64,000 nt of DNA from Trichobilharzia regenti (lineage: Eukaryota; Platyhelminthes; Trematoda; Strigeidida; Schistosomatidae). This document shows, in pieces, positions 33,105 through 43,993 of the stretch. How positions within the stretch are numbered: position 1 is the first letter of the stretch; each line of letters starts with the position of its first letter. The stretch is taken from positions 372,001 through 436,000 of the forward strand of contig CALYDD020000313.1 of NCBI GenBank assembly GCA_944472135.2, given 5' to 3'. The notes beneath the pieces were generated by a model, which was not told where the DNA came from, ran no database searches, and worked only from the letters and a program-made list of their open reading frames with translations. Both the position numbers and the translations under genes were made by a program.

Positions 33105-33525
33105 TGTCATCGCTGCACTTTCAATTTTTTTTCGACGAATTTCTGTGGGTAGCCACTATCATCCAGGCGTTTTTCCACAATGGAAAGTTCTTCCTCAACT
33201 GTTTCTTCTAAGCAAAGATTTCTTACACGATCAAACAATGTTCTTATCAATCCTTTTTTGTAGTTTATACGGCAGAAGACTTTGAAGTTCAGATAAATCA
33301 ACCACCCTCCACCAACACCCAGATCACTTTTCTGTTGATATACCTCAAGATTTTACCATCTGTATCATGTTAGTTATCAAGGTCGGGAAAAATGAAATTC
33401 GTCGTTACATTAACACTCTAGTGTAAAACTTTATATTAGGTTGAACACTATTCAGGACGCTTAATATTTGAGATGTTTCATTGAAACAGTCACAAATGAG
33501 GAACATGTCATCGACATACGTGTTG
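33105..33525 (-). mobile_element. PLE fragment: RT motif C and thumb
   Basis: The minus strand 33520-33478 reads YVDDMFLICDCFNE, keeping the catalytic box; 33301-33107 reads YKKGLIRTLFDRVRNLC and GYPQKFVEKKLKVQ. The frame is broken between them. It abuts the RTE-like copy at 33100 and ends about 130 bases before exon F. Confidence 0.75.
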
Positions 33526-33658
33526 TTAAAGTCTGTCTGACAGATTGTAGAAGTCTGTCAATTGCCCAATCAAATCTAGTTAGTATTTTAAATTCTACTG
33601 TTTTTGATCGGCATATACTTTTGTTTGTTCTTTTTCTACATTTATTCTACCATAACAG

Positions 33659-33935
33659 GTTTATTTTCTGTTATAATGAGAGATTTAGCCAATATGACAG
33701 GGAAAGATCCAAAATGGATTGTACTTGACGGAGATATTGATCCAATGTGGATTGAATCATTGAATACTGTTATGGATGATAATAAGGTGTTAACATTAGC
33801 CAGTAATGAGCGTATCCCGTTAACGGATAGTATGAGATTACTATTTGAAATTAGTCATTTGAAGACAGCTACACCAGCGACTGTATCACGTGCTGGTATC
33901 CTATACATTAATCCAGGAGATTTAGGCTGGACACC
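33659..33935 (+). CDS. DNAH9/11/17-like: Dynein heavy chain exon F: AAA2 Walker B and sensor region
   Basis: The exon (277 bases) encodes [14 protein letters not shown], then [17 protein letters not shown], which is the AAA2 Walker B region, and [12 protein letters not shown] followed by [19 protein letters not shown]. These are diagnostic for AAA2 of axonemal dyneins. The acceptor AG is at 33657-33658 and the donor GTAAGT starts at 33936; the last codon is split in phase 2 and becomes proline with the first base of exon G. The upstream polypyrimidine tract is T-rich. The sequence is fully open with no missing key residue. The neighbouring introns carry PLE, RTE-like and SINE fragments on both strands. 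Confidence 0.95.
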
Positions 33936-34019
33936 GTAAGTTTATTATTATTGTCATCATCATTTTTTGGTGCAATTTTCAAACTAACTACCATACACAT
34001 TATTTAAACTTATTATTAT

Positions 34020-34830
34020 TTCCTTTGATTCCTAGAGGGACATATGGCTTCAGCCACGCGTCCCTATTGCGTTCGGTTCTCTGCTAGAGTTTTCACCTAG
34101 CTCCAAGTTTGCCCACATGCTTTCATCTCCTCTCCACATGACCTCTCCCAAGTCACCCTTGCAATGACAACAGACTCGCCGCTTCCCTTTCGAGTTCCAC
34201 TCGATTCCAAGCTCTGTTCAATTGTGATACGTAGTGTGGCGATTTGATCAATACATGACTTGTTCCCATGAATCCAGCCTGTTCTGGCCGAAGTTTTCAT
34301 CGAGGGCTTGTTTGATTCTCTCCAGGATGATGCGGCTCAGGATTTTGATTAGGATGGACAGGAGGATAATTCCGCGCCAGTTCTTGTATTGCCTTAAGTC
34401 TCCTTTCTTTGCCACTTTGAATAAGTATCCTTTCTTCCAATCCGCACTTACCTTGCCCCCCTTCCACACCTTCTCCAGTAGGGGTGTCATCAAGTCCGCT
34501 GTTGTTTCTGGGTCCGTTTTCAATGCTTTTGCTGAGATTCCATCTGTTCCCGCTGCTTTTCCAGCTTTTAACATCGTGATTACCTTCAGGATTTTTGTTC
34601 TCGTCAGGATGTTGATGTCCACTGGTAGTTCTGCTTCCGTTGTTGGTATTGTTGGGCGCGTTGTAGGTGGCGGTCGATTTAGAAGTCTTTTGAAGTGTTC
34701 AGCTCAGTGTTTCCTCTGCTCCACTTCTTTGGTGATTGACTTTACATTGGCATCCTATACTGGCTTAATTTGTGTCGAACTTTTGTCCGAAAGGTATCTA
34801 GCCGCATGCCCAACCTTTCTGATTTAGCGA
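34020..34830 (-). mobile_element. RTE-like family 2, internally deleted: 3' end joined to RT N-terminus
   Basis: From 34020 to about 34230 (minus) lies the family 2 3' end (VTWERSCGEEMKACGQTW). From 34248 to 34622 (minus) lies the RT fingers region: KILKVITMLKAGKAAGTDGI, LKTDPETTADLMTPLLEKVW, DWKKGYLFKVAKKGDL, NWRGIILLSILIKILSR. The central RT, with its FADD box, is missing between them, so this copy has an internal deletion. The linker upstream of RT (34620-34830) is decayed. Confidence 0.8.
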
Positions 34831-34904
34831 GGTAAAGGAGTGCATCTGTTGCCAGGGTTCGAACTTCGGACCATGTGCATGCTTGGCGTGTCTTCAGACA
34901 CGTT

Positions 34905-35030
34905 GATTAATTTGTGCGTGTGCTTTAGATCATTTCTTTTAATTAATACGAATGTGTAATCAACAATACGTACCCAGATTTTTGGCTTAATTTCGCTCAC
35001 TTTATCTGCCTAATATTCGTCTACATCTAT
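34905..35030 (-). mobile_element. PLE RT fragment
   Basis: The minus strand reads KPKIW, then a motif C remnant (VDYTFVLIKRN) and KHTHKL, matching the RT at 26183-26698. One catalytic aspartate is lost. Confidence 0.6.
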
Positions 35031-35489
35031 TAAGCATTCTGTAACTGAACACTTTAAAAGATTGGTATAAACATAAAACTCATGTATATAAATGAAGCAA
35101 GAAAGTTATGCGATCGCCTTGACACGATTATGAGCGGTGATAAATTGTGCTTGAAACGCCGTCATCAGTAAATAATACTGTCATAGCATTGTATGATTTT
35201 ATGAAAATAAAATTTACCCCAAAATGGGACTTTAAAAGATAGACCATCGAATTTTATGTGTCCAAATTAAGTTCACTTTTAACAGTTTGAAAAAATTTGG
35301 GCATTCGAGTACATGATGTTCATTATAGTAAAGGTTTTCCTTGTATTTACCAGTGAATGAGTGAAAAACAAAACGATATGGTTGTTTTCACTGACGTTTC
35401 GTTATTTAATATTGCTGCTAATAGCTTTATCAAAGTAGTATTAATAAACCAGAATTTATAAAATCCAATCAGCTTATATATGCTATGTG

Positions 35490-36900
35490 AAGTCCGTTAG
35501 GCCCCTTTTAGCAGATATTTATATGTCGTATATTGAGAATTGATCGGAGGATTTAATCGAAAATGTGCCACTTTATAGAAGGTAGGTAGATGATATTGTA
35601 ATCATCAGCGATAAGTCTTGTTCTGCCACCTCAATTTTAAATCGAATGAATGAAGTTCAGAATAGCATATCACTTACATCTGTAGAAGAAGAAGATAATT
35701 GTTTATCTTTCCTAGACATATTGCTTAGTCGACGGCTTGATGGGTCAATAAAAAAGATCTATTTATAGAAAACCTACCTGGACAGGACAGTATCTTAATT
35801 ACCACAGTTTCTGCCCTATTCGGTACAAAAGAGGCTTAGTAAGGTGCCTCTTCAGTAGAATCCAACGAATATGCACTGAAGACACACTTGATGAAGAAGA
35901 AAGAAAGTTGACTCAAACTCTGGTTGATAACAATTATCCAGACAAGTTCATCAGAAGATATAAAGTAGTCAGAACACTAAGACCCACTCTCCAACTCGCC
36001 CCTAAGAAAGACGTGTACATCAAGCTACCCTATATGGGGCATCAAAGCAGCTTGATAACTAGACAAAGACTGAACGCTGCTGTTAAAAAGACTTTTTATG
36101 CAGCTAATATCATAATAATTGAGAATGTGAAGCCAATACATCTGTCTAAGCCCTTCGAACATGCAAAAATCGACGTCACATCCCACTGTATTTACCAGTT
36201 TGAATGTACGTGTGGACACACATATATAGGGAGGACTCATCGATCTCTGCAAGTAAGGGCTTCAGAGCATATTTCTAAATGGGTCCAGAAATAAATGGAA
36301 TCTTCAGAACCCATTAATGGTGAGAACAGGAGACCTGGCTCCTCTACTGCGAAACATATTCTAGAGACAGGACATAAAATCGATGTTAACAGATCTTTTA
36401 AACCTATCTAAAAAACGTGTTTGGGGCGTATCCTAAAGTTTGTGGAAGCCCTAGCTAGCAATTAGAAAGTTCAAGCCACCTTTATGTAATCAAAAACAAT
36501 TCGTCATCACATTAAACCTTCCTTGGTAAATTTTGTTTTGATACCATAGCAGATGTACTATTACCTCTGCTATTTGGTTTATTGGTCTTCATTGTTATTT
36601 TGACTTTGAATATGTCCTTTCAACTTGCCCTAACTCGTCTATTTTCTCACCTCTTAACTCTTTATTAATTTGATATATATTCCTATTTTCAAGTAGTGGT
36701 TTTTGTAGGGATTTTGTTTGATTGCATGGAGGATTTAATCATGAGCTGACATCAGTTCCTATGACAAGTCCATGTGTGATCAGATTGTTTGAAATGTGTT
36801 GTGCAAATACATTACACGATTCAGACAAATAACGTTTTCTTATTGCTTTACCTAAATTCAGAAAGGGAACTAATTGTTTTAAACTTAATCATCGTTCCTC
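35490..36900 (+). mobile_element. PLE: RT motif C to GIY-YIG and 3' UTR, with SINE insertion
   Basis: At about 35580-35640 it reads YVDDIVIISD; then LSFLDILLSRR; then frame 35908-36294 with LVDNNYPDKFIRRYKV, LNAAVKKTFYAANI and the GIY-YIG core CIYQFECTCGHTYIGRTHR and ASEHISKWVQK, ending at a TAA. The C-terminal half continues in the same frame after the stop (SSTAKHILETGHKIDVNRSF). The 3' UTR (36500-36900) is interrupted by a 67-bp family H fragment at 36689-36755. Confidence 0.85.
36689..36755 (-). mobile_element. Short 5'-truncated family H SINE with 7-bp duplication
   Basis: TTCCTAT at 36682-36688 and 36756-36762 flanks 67 bases that match the 3' tail of family H in reverse (tttcaagtagtgg to gagctgacatcag). 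Related PLE copies (4140-4160) have the site uninterrupted. Confidence 0.85.
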
Positions 36901-37215
36901 AGCATGGGGTCATTTTTGCATTGTCAAATTGGTCGATTGTTGAATACAGCAAAATCAAGTCGAGATTGTTGGATTTGAAAATTGTGTCAAATTATAAAAG
37001 CAGCGTGTGTTTACATAATGAAATTGCTTATCACATTCGTGTTGATTTCGTCATTTCACGAGGGGAGGGGATGTTGTTTCTATTTCACTCCATCATTCCT
37101 ATTCAGATAATTTAGATTTCATTTGATGTGAAATGCTTTTGATGATATGAGACGTTCTTTGTGATTTTTGAAATTTTTCTGAATGATCTCAGTAACATCA
37201 TATTAAGTGTTACAT

Positions 37216-37525
37216 TGTAACAACAGAAGACAAGGGCCGGCAACAGATCATTTTATTACGGAAATCAGCACGTATTTATATGTATTTCATGTACATTATT
37301 ATAGTATATTTAAGTAGACAAACGCAGTCTTCTGATTGGTTGTTTTCGAGTTTCTCGGAAAGTGGAGCCATCTATCTGCGAATCGTATTTGCCCACGTTT
37401 AAGTCTGCTGTGATTGGTTGTTGAATCAGCCTTGTTCATATTTTCTCACGGCCAATATTAGGAACCTAGAAATTGACGCAGATTGATGTCTACCGGTTGG
37501 CTAGCAGCCTACTCTCACCACAACA
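37216..37525 (-). mobile_element. Solo LTR (family L), minus strand
   Basis: In sense it begins TGTTGTGGTGAGAGTAGG-like and ends CTTCTGTTGTTACA. It has the same order of blocks as the copies at 47450, 57941 and 61411 (ccaatcacagcaga, taaaatgatctgttgcc). No internal retrotransposon genes are attached. Confidence 0.75.
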
Positions 37526-37679
37526 TTGTGTATGTCCAAACCAAGTTTACTTTCAACAGTTTGAAAAAAACTGGGCATTTGAGTATATAATATGAATAAA
37601 AACCAAAATCGTTTTGTTTTTCACTCATTGAATGGGAAATACAAAAAGAAACCCTTATTATGATGGATTGACCATCAAA

Positions 37680-37930
37680 GTTATTTTTGCATTCCTGTAC
37701 GTTCCAAGTGGAACATAGGTCCTTTCAAGCTTGAGCTCTGAAGCTTTAGAAGTAGTGTTTTTTCTTACGGTATGGGATTGCTAGCCTCACACCCAACTCC
37801 CCCTCTTTGTCTGGATGACAACTGGCTAGAGGGTGGGGGGTTAAAGATGGGCGCCCTCCAGGAATTGCACCCCAGACCACGTGCCTGGTTGGCCACCATT
37901 CTACCACCGAACCGCCGACTCATATCAACT
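37680..37930 (-). mobile_element. Family G SINE, tRNA-Gly-like head
   Basis: On the minus strand it starts near 37925 with tcggcggttcggtggtagaa, which looks like a tRNA-Gly A-box region, then a reverse B-box region (gggtgcaattcc), and ends with gacctatgttccacttgg. That end resembles the 3' end of RTE-like family 2 (ccctatgttcctctaggaac). Confidence 0.65.
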
Positions 37931-38016
37931 GAAATTTAACGAAGGTAACATGTATCCTCTTTGACATTTGTTCTTTCTCCTCTCTTCCCCCCCCACGTGT
38001 TACTTCTTTCTTACAG

Positions 38017-38500
38017 ATTTGTACACAGTTGGTTAGATGATCGAGTGAAAATGAAGAAAACTCTATCGATTAGTGAAAGACCTGCACTGTCAATCTGTTT
38101 TGACAAGTATGTTTCACCATGCCTTGAAATTGTTCGTTATCGAATGAAACGTATTACACCGATACCTGATTTAGCTCATATTCAAATGTTATGCTATCTA
38201 CTTGAATGTATATTGGACATACAAAGTAAATCAAAAGATACACGTGAATTTACTAAAGAAAATTATGAAATGTTATTTGTCTTCTGTTGTGTTTGGTCAT
38301 TTGGTGGATGTTTATTTAAAGATCAATTGTGTGATTATCGTGTTGAATTTTCAAAATGGTGGCTGAATGAATTTAAACAAGTGAAATTTCCATCCGGTGG
38401 TACTATATTCGACTTTTTTTGGAGTTTAACAACACGAAAATTTGAAAGTTGGTCAACACGTTTAACAAAATGTGAACTAGATCCTGATATACCATTACAA
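38017..38500 (+). CDS. DNAH9/11/17-like: Dynein heavy chain exon G: AAA2 small domain to AAA3 start
   Basis: This 484-base exon begins after TTACAG (AG at 38015-38016) and ends before GTAAGT at 38501 in phase 0. It encodes FVHSWLDDRVKM, the helical AAA2 lid (SICFDKYVSPCLEIV, MLCYLLECILDIQS), then FVFCCVWSFGGCLF, DYRVEFSKWWLNEFK and LDPDIPLQ, the run-in to AAA3. The VWSFGG and EFSKWW elements match the family closely. The reading frame continues past the donor for 66 bases of unrelated sequence, which I exclude. A family H inverted dimer with an 11-bp target-site duplication lies about 190 bases downstream. Confidence 0.94.
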
Positions 38501-38689
38501 GTAAGTGTCAGAAAGGTGTTTATTCTCAGGCTTGACGGAGTTGTTTGCCCATCCAGATGTTGTTAACTTGAACAAGGATATTCACATGAGATTTCTGGTG
38601 AATTAAATTCAAAATAATAAAGTGAATTGCAAGGGAAAATATTTGTGATTGTAATCATAGTTAAATATCAAGAAATATAGTAGGTTATT

Positions 38690-39349
38690 CAAGTATTGGT
38701 TTGTAGGGATTTGGTTGATTGGTTACAGGATTTCATCATGAGCTGAGATTGGTTAGAGAGCCATTGGAAAACCAGCTAGGAGTACTGGACAACTGTTTCG
38801 TCCTAGTTTAAGACTCTTCATTAGTACGCACCCACCGGGATTCGAACCAAGGACCTCCTAGTTACAAGGCAGGGGATCTCGTAGATCATTAAACCACTGG
38901 GACCTGATCCAATGGCCAGTCCATGAATTCTAACTTCTACCAATTCACGATATAGCGCAACCCCTAGCCACTGTCATCCGTGGCGAGTATTTGTCCTCAC
39001 ACCTGACCTTCTGCACCCTACTGGTCACGACTTCCCACTGGAACCCCAGGTAACTACCTACCTGAATAGGACCAGTCACTAGTGAGCATCTCATTGGTAA
39101 TCAAGTATTCGTGAATTGGCAGAAGTTAGAATTCATGGGCCATTGAATTGTGTCCCAGTGGCTTAATGGTCTACGAGCTAACTCGCCTTGTAACCAGAAG
39201 GTCCTGGGTTTGAACCCAGTTGTGGCGCGTGCGTACTGTTGAAGAGTCCCAAACTAGGACGGAGGGAACAGCTGTCCAGTACTGCCTGCAGGTTTTCCAA
39301 TGGTTCTCTAACTAACGTCAGCTCATGATGAAATCCAGTAACCAAGTAC
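38690..39349. mobile_element. Family H SINE inverted dimer, longest, with 11-bp duplication
   Basis: AGTAGGTTATT at 38679-38689 and 39350-39360 bounds a 660-bp head-to-head dimer. The minus arm (38690-39090) is full length, ending in the leader gtcactagtgagca; the plus arm (39108-39349) starts at gtgaattggcagaag. Both arms have the tRNA-Thr-like head and hammerhead-like block; the plus core is TTGAAGA and its stem II strand has a 3-base insertion. Confidence 0.9.
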
Positions 39350-39464
39350 AGTAGGTTATTTGATTTATGAAATAGCTCATAGAATGTGTAATTTTAACTG
39401 AGGGCAGTAGGATAAACGAGGTTTCTAGGCAATCAAAACATTTATATTAAATGATTAGAGGTGA

Positions 39465-39830
39465 TCGGCAGGAAGCTTTGGACCTAGGAAGGGTGCTTGC
39501 TGACACTCACTAATCAGCATTGCGTATCTGCAACCTCGAAGGAACTCGTGTGCCTTCGCAGATTTGAACCCGTATCACCCAGTGAGTACTGCAATCAAAG
39601 ACGTTGCTGCTGAGCTATTTATGCTGATCAATGATCTCCATAATACTGGATACTAGTTGGCAGCAAGTGTAATGTCTCTAGTCCTGTGTTTGGTGCAGAC
39701 TGAATTGTATAGTCAGTCAAGTTTGCAATGTCACCGTCATTCTAGACTCCCCAACATTACAATGGACTCTGAATTATCGATATTAGATAGTTGAAGGCAA
39801 TCGACAGGGAGCTTTGGACCTAGGTTTCAT
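39465..39830. mobile_element. Family W SINE-like repeat, rearranged
   Basis: It contains ggaagctttggacctagg twice (39472 and 39805), the reversed tRNA-like head (gatttgaacccgtatcaccc) and agttgaaggcaatcgacagg. It runs straight into family 2 RTE-like sequence at 39831. Confidence 0.6.
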
Positions 39831-40304
39831 ACCGATGTTAAAACTGGAATCACAAAGGCAAGACAAGCACCTTCATCGCTCTTCTGCACTCAGCAAGAAA
39901 AACTAAAATCGGATTTTCAACAGGAATACCAAGTCATTTACTTCTTTGTTACGGATCAGAAACTTGCACTACACGTCACGAAAAGCATTTTGAACTGACC
40001 AGTTCAGACTTTTACTAACAACCGCCTTCGGTGTCTCCATGCTGAAGATCAAATGGCCAGAAAGGATTAGCGACAAAAAAAGCTCTGTCAACAAACCAAC
40101 GAAGAGACGACTACTGAACAAATATGTAGGAGAAAATGGAGACGGATTGATGGGGCATACGTTGAGGAGGCCATCGAGTGACATCATGCCCAATACAGAC
40201 CTTCGCTTGAGGGGAATGCCAATAGAAAGCCACGAGTGGGTGGTCGGTGCGAGCAAGGGTGACATGGAGGAGAAGGTGAGAGATTATGGATAATTATGGG
40301 ATAA
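39831..40304 (+). mobile_element. RTE-like family 2, 3' end
   Basis: It matches the 3' part of the 51330-52480 copy (atttcaacaggaat, tactggatcagaaac-like, ggggcatacgttgagg, gacatggaggag). The 3' end was later hit by a family H insertion at 40305. Confidence 0.65.
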
Positions 40305-40827
40305 TTTTCAAGTATTGGCTTTATATGGATTTTTTGATTGCATGGAAGATTTCATCATGAGCTGACATCAGTTAGAGAACCACTAGAAAACCAACTGGGA
40401 GTACTGGGCAGCTGTTTCGTCCTAGTTTGGGACTCTTCATCAGTACGTACCCACCGAGATTGGAGGCCAGGACCTTTTGGTTACAGGGCGAGCTCATAAA
40501 CCATTGAGCTACTGGGGCCTGATCCAATGAATCTTGAATTCTAACTTCTGCAGATTCAGGACATAGCGCGACCATTTCGCTGTCTTCTTCAATGAGGTAC
40601 TGCCTCATCTTCGACCTGCTGTACCCTATGGTCACAGCTTCCCACTAGAACCCCAAGTTAACTGCCTGAATAGAGCCACTTGCTAGTGAGCATCAGATTA
40701 GTTTTTAAGTATTGGTTTTGTAGGGATTTTTATAAAATTGCATAGAGGATTTCAGCTGCCCAGTACTCCCAATTGGTTTTCCAGTGGTTCTCTAACTGAT
40801 GTCAGCTGACGATGAAATCCTCCATGC
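40305..40827. mobile_element. Family H SINE inverted dimer with 13-bp duplication
   Basis: AATTATGGGATAA (40292-40304) and AATTATGAGATAA (40828-40840) flank a full minus arm (40305-40700) and a short plus arm (40703-40827) that begins in the tail of the ribozyme block. Confidence 0.85.
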
Positions 40828-40840
40828 AATTATGAGATAA

Positions 40841-41464
40841 ACTAAAGAGAACAGCAGAGAATAGAACAAAGTGGAGATTTGTTATTGAAGCCGTATGTTC
40901 CACTCGGAACCCGAGGGAATAATAATATTATTCCTAGAACGTTAGTTATTTTAGTCAGTGGTGCCTTATCACTGTTATTAAGGATTTCTAGAGTGGTTGA
41001 TCTACAGTAGGGACCTTTTAAAAAAAGGGAGGATTGCAATAACAACATAATACCCAGACTAAACTGTTAATGATTGATAGTTGGCTGGAGTTAATCTAGA
41101 GGAAATTGATATTTCCAGTACTTCAAAAAGAGAACTCTAAATTTGCGGGAACAGATGTTTACACAAACCTGTTGTTGAGTGGTACTCAAGTTTATAAGAA
41201 ACAACAATATAAGGTGGTCAAATAGCTTATGGAACGAGGTATACTTGAATGACGCATAAATAGTTAAAAGCACACAAAGCTCAGTTGTAATAAGGCTAAG
41301 ACGATAGATAATCTGTGTGGTAGCTAATTGTTTGAGGTTTGATTTGATCATTTTACTGCTAAAGTCTCTTAAGGTGGCCATTATTTGTTTAATTAATGTC
41401 AAGTTGTGATAAAATTTATTAATTAAATAAACACGTTATATGCTTGTTTTTTTTTCTACTAAAG
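40841..41464. other. Unassigned intron before exon H
   Basis: A short family G-like end (gccgtatgttccactcgg) is at about 40885; the rest is unrecognised. Confidence 0.4.
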
Positions 41465-41770
41465 GCTGCTTTAGTTCCCACAGTGGAAGTTGTCCGATTA
41501 CGTTTCTTCTTAGATCTACTCATTGAAGCTGGACATCCTGTTATGTTGGTTGGTTCAGCTGGAACTGGGAAATCTGTTATCCTACAGGATAAATTTTCAA
41601 GTTTATCTGAAGAATATCTTGTGAAGAGTATACCATTCAATTTTTATACAACAAGTTTAATGTTACAAGAAGTGTTGGATAAAAGTTTAGAGAAAAAAGC
41701 TGGTATGAATTATGGTCCACCAGGACAGCATAGACTCCTCTATTTCATTGATGATTTAAATATGCCAGAG
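41465..41770 (+). CDS. DNAH9/11/17-like: Dynein heavy chain exon H: AAA3 P-loop and Walker B
   Basis: The exon is exactly 102 codons, phase 0 on both sides. It encodes [19 protein letters not shown], the AAA3 Walker A GSAGTGKS at 41552-41575, [16 protein letters not shown], and [19 protein letters not shown], whose FIDDLN is the Walker B of AAA3. AAA3 ATP turnover is a regulatory gate for AAA1 in dyneins; both motifs look functional here. The acceptor TAAAG ends at 41464 after a long T tract; the donor GTGAGT begins at 41771. Ten of the eleven exons are free of frame errors, and this is one of the cleanest matches. Confidence 0.95.
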
Positions 41771-42109
41771 GTGAGTGCTCTTCTCAGTGTCAGTACTTTT
41801 TTGAGGGGTATTGAATGTTAATGTAAATTACACACAGTAGATTGTAAGAAGACAGAAAACAAAATACTTGGAAATGTAGTCACAAGATACGTATAGCTCA
41901 TGAATGTTGGTAGACAGGAATTCAAGGAACAATCTTTGTGATAAACTGTCTTAGATGCCTAGGAATGTGACTACAGACATCTCATTGAAGTTAAGAACAA
42001 CTATATACGTTTTATTTGTTATCCGGTCATCTAGTTCCCTCAATGTTATGCAGTTGATTCTGACTAACAGTGACATCTAGACCGTATGATTTATCCGATT
42101 AGGAACCCA

Positions 42110-43270
42110 TCATATTAACCTAAATGCATTTTTGACAAGTGGATAGCGTTGCTATTGGCAGTCCATTAGGACCTTTGTTAGCAGACGTTTACATGTCTTA
42201 TGTTGAGAAATTGTCTCTTGATTTAATTTCAAAATTCCCCCTCTATAAGAGATGATATCATTTTGATATGCGACGATCATGAAGATGCGAGTCATCTATT
42301 AGACAGACTTAACTCTATACAGAATCATAGTAGTCTTACATGCGAAGAAAAAAATGTCACAACCAGCTTGCATTTTTAGATGTACTTCTGAGTCTAAGAG
42401 ATGACGGTTCAATAAGGCGATCAATCTACAGAAAGCCGACTTGGACTGGGCAGTACCTTAATTTTCACAGTTTCTGTCCATTACAGTATAAGAGAGGCTT
42501 GGTGAAATGTCTATTCGAGAGGAATCAACGTATTTGTACGGCTGATGTTATAGACCAAGAAAACGAAAAATTGATGGATACTCTTGTTGAAAACGGATAT
42601 CCTTTAAAAATTTTAAACAGGTGTAGAAGTCAATTATTCTCTTAACCTACAAAATATACTGCACCTAAGAAAAATGTTTTCATTAAATTACCATATAACG
42701 GGGAAATAAACAGTAGGATTTCGCGAGAAAGGTTGAATTCGATCATCGGTGGAACCTACTACTAATTGTGGAAAAAGCTAAAAATATGCTTCACTGTAAA
42801 CCCCAAAAGTGAACAAGTGATTATGTCACATCCCATACAATTTACCAATTTTCGTGTGTGTGTGTGGACATACATACATAGGGAGGAGTAATCGCGCTTT
42901 GCACGTGAGGGTGGGAGAGCATATCCCAAAATAGATGCAGGTGTCAGTCAGATTACCAACTTCGTCTATAGCTAAACATCTAATCGAGATGAACCATAAG
43001 ATTGGTGTTAACTCAGCCTTTATGGTCATCAATAAAAACGGTCACGGGGCGCTTACTGAAATACGCTGAGGCTATAGCTATTCATAAACTTAAGCCTCCC
43101 CCACCCCGGATGTGCATAAGCAGTTTATTATTACTCTTAACCTACCTTGGTAATCCTTATTTAATTGGATTACCAAATGTTGTGTTAATCATTTAAAACT
43201 CTTTTAGGTTACTTTGTTTAATTTAACTTTTTCATATATATCTACTTGACAAGTAAATGTGTGATCAGAT
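42110..43270 (+). mobile_element. PLE, heavily frameshifted RT to GIY-YIG
   Basis: Signals in order: SIAIGSPLGPL-like at 42140-42175; a decayed motif C (DDIILICDDHEDASH) near 42250-42300; SIYRKPTWTGQYLNFHSF and YKRGLVKCLFERNQRIC in frame 42340-42645; and a GIY-YIG remnant (CGHTYIGRSN-like) near 42865-42890. The 3' UTR (43200-43480) matches 36600-36880. Confidence 0.75.
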
Positions 43271-43489
43271 TGTTCGAAATGCATGGCGCAAATACATCAC
43301 ATTGTTTTTCAGAAAATCTCCGTCTTCTAATAACGCTATCCAAATTTATAAAAAGGACTAATTGCTTTAAATGCATTCTCAAAACATCTTTATTAGGAGG
43401 TCATATGTTAACAGACACTGAATGTTTCGGAAAAATAGTTTCAATAAAAGCCAGTGAAAACAGTTATACAAGAACTGGTTCTCATAACC

Positions 43490-43670
43490 AACTGAACTAG
43501 TAGATAACGGTTTGGCATTTCAAATAATGTCTGTTGGGTTTAAGACTTAGTGGATTAACCATTAATTATTCCCCGGGAATGATGGATGTGTATCCAGTTG
43601 ATGAGATTCAAATAGAATGAAACAGGCATTATTGGGTCCCACCGCTAGTCACCATCGAACAGAACGGAAC
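43490..43670 (+). mobile_element. SM-alpha SINE, decayed
   Basis: Reads ctagtagataacggtttgg, gggtttaagac, atccagttgatgagattc, aatgaaacag, and ccgctagtcaccatcg. Both the head and the ribozyme core are mutated (TTGATGA). Confidence 0.7.
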
Positions 43671-43993
43671 TGCTTAAACAGGCTAATGAAAAATCTGATT
43701 CTACATATCATTAGTTCTTCTACTATAATTCAGCTCTCCGAGTTGATTCACCAAGGGGACATCACTGGTCCCAAGCTTAGTTCCAAACGAGTGAAATGAC
43801 TGTTTCGGTGTATAAATCCTTTTGGTCAGGTTGACTTAAATGGTTGTCAACTACTGATATCAGTATCAGTAGTATATGTCAGGGTGCATAAAGTTGGTAT
43901 ATTATTGTTAAAATATTAAAAATGTGCTATCCGAGCATTGAAACTAACTGAAGTTATGAAGCGTACTGTAACGATGAAAACCAATGCGTTGTG

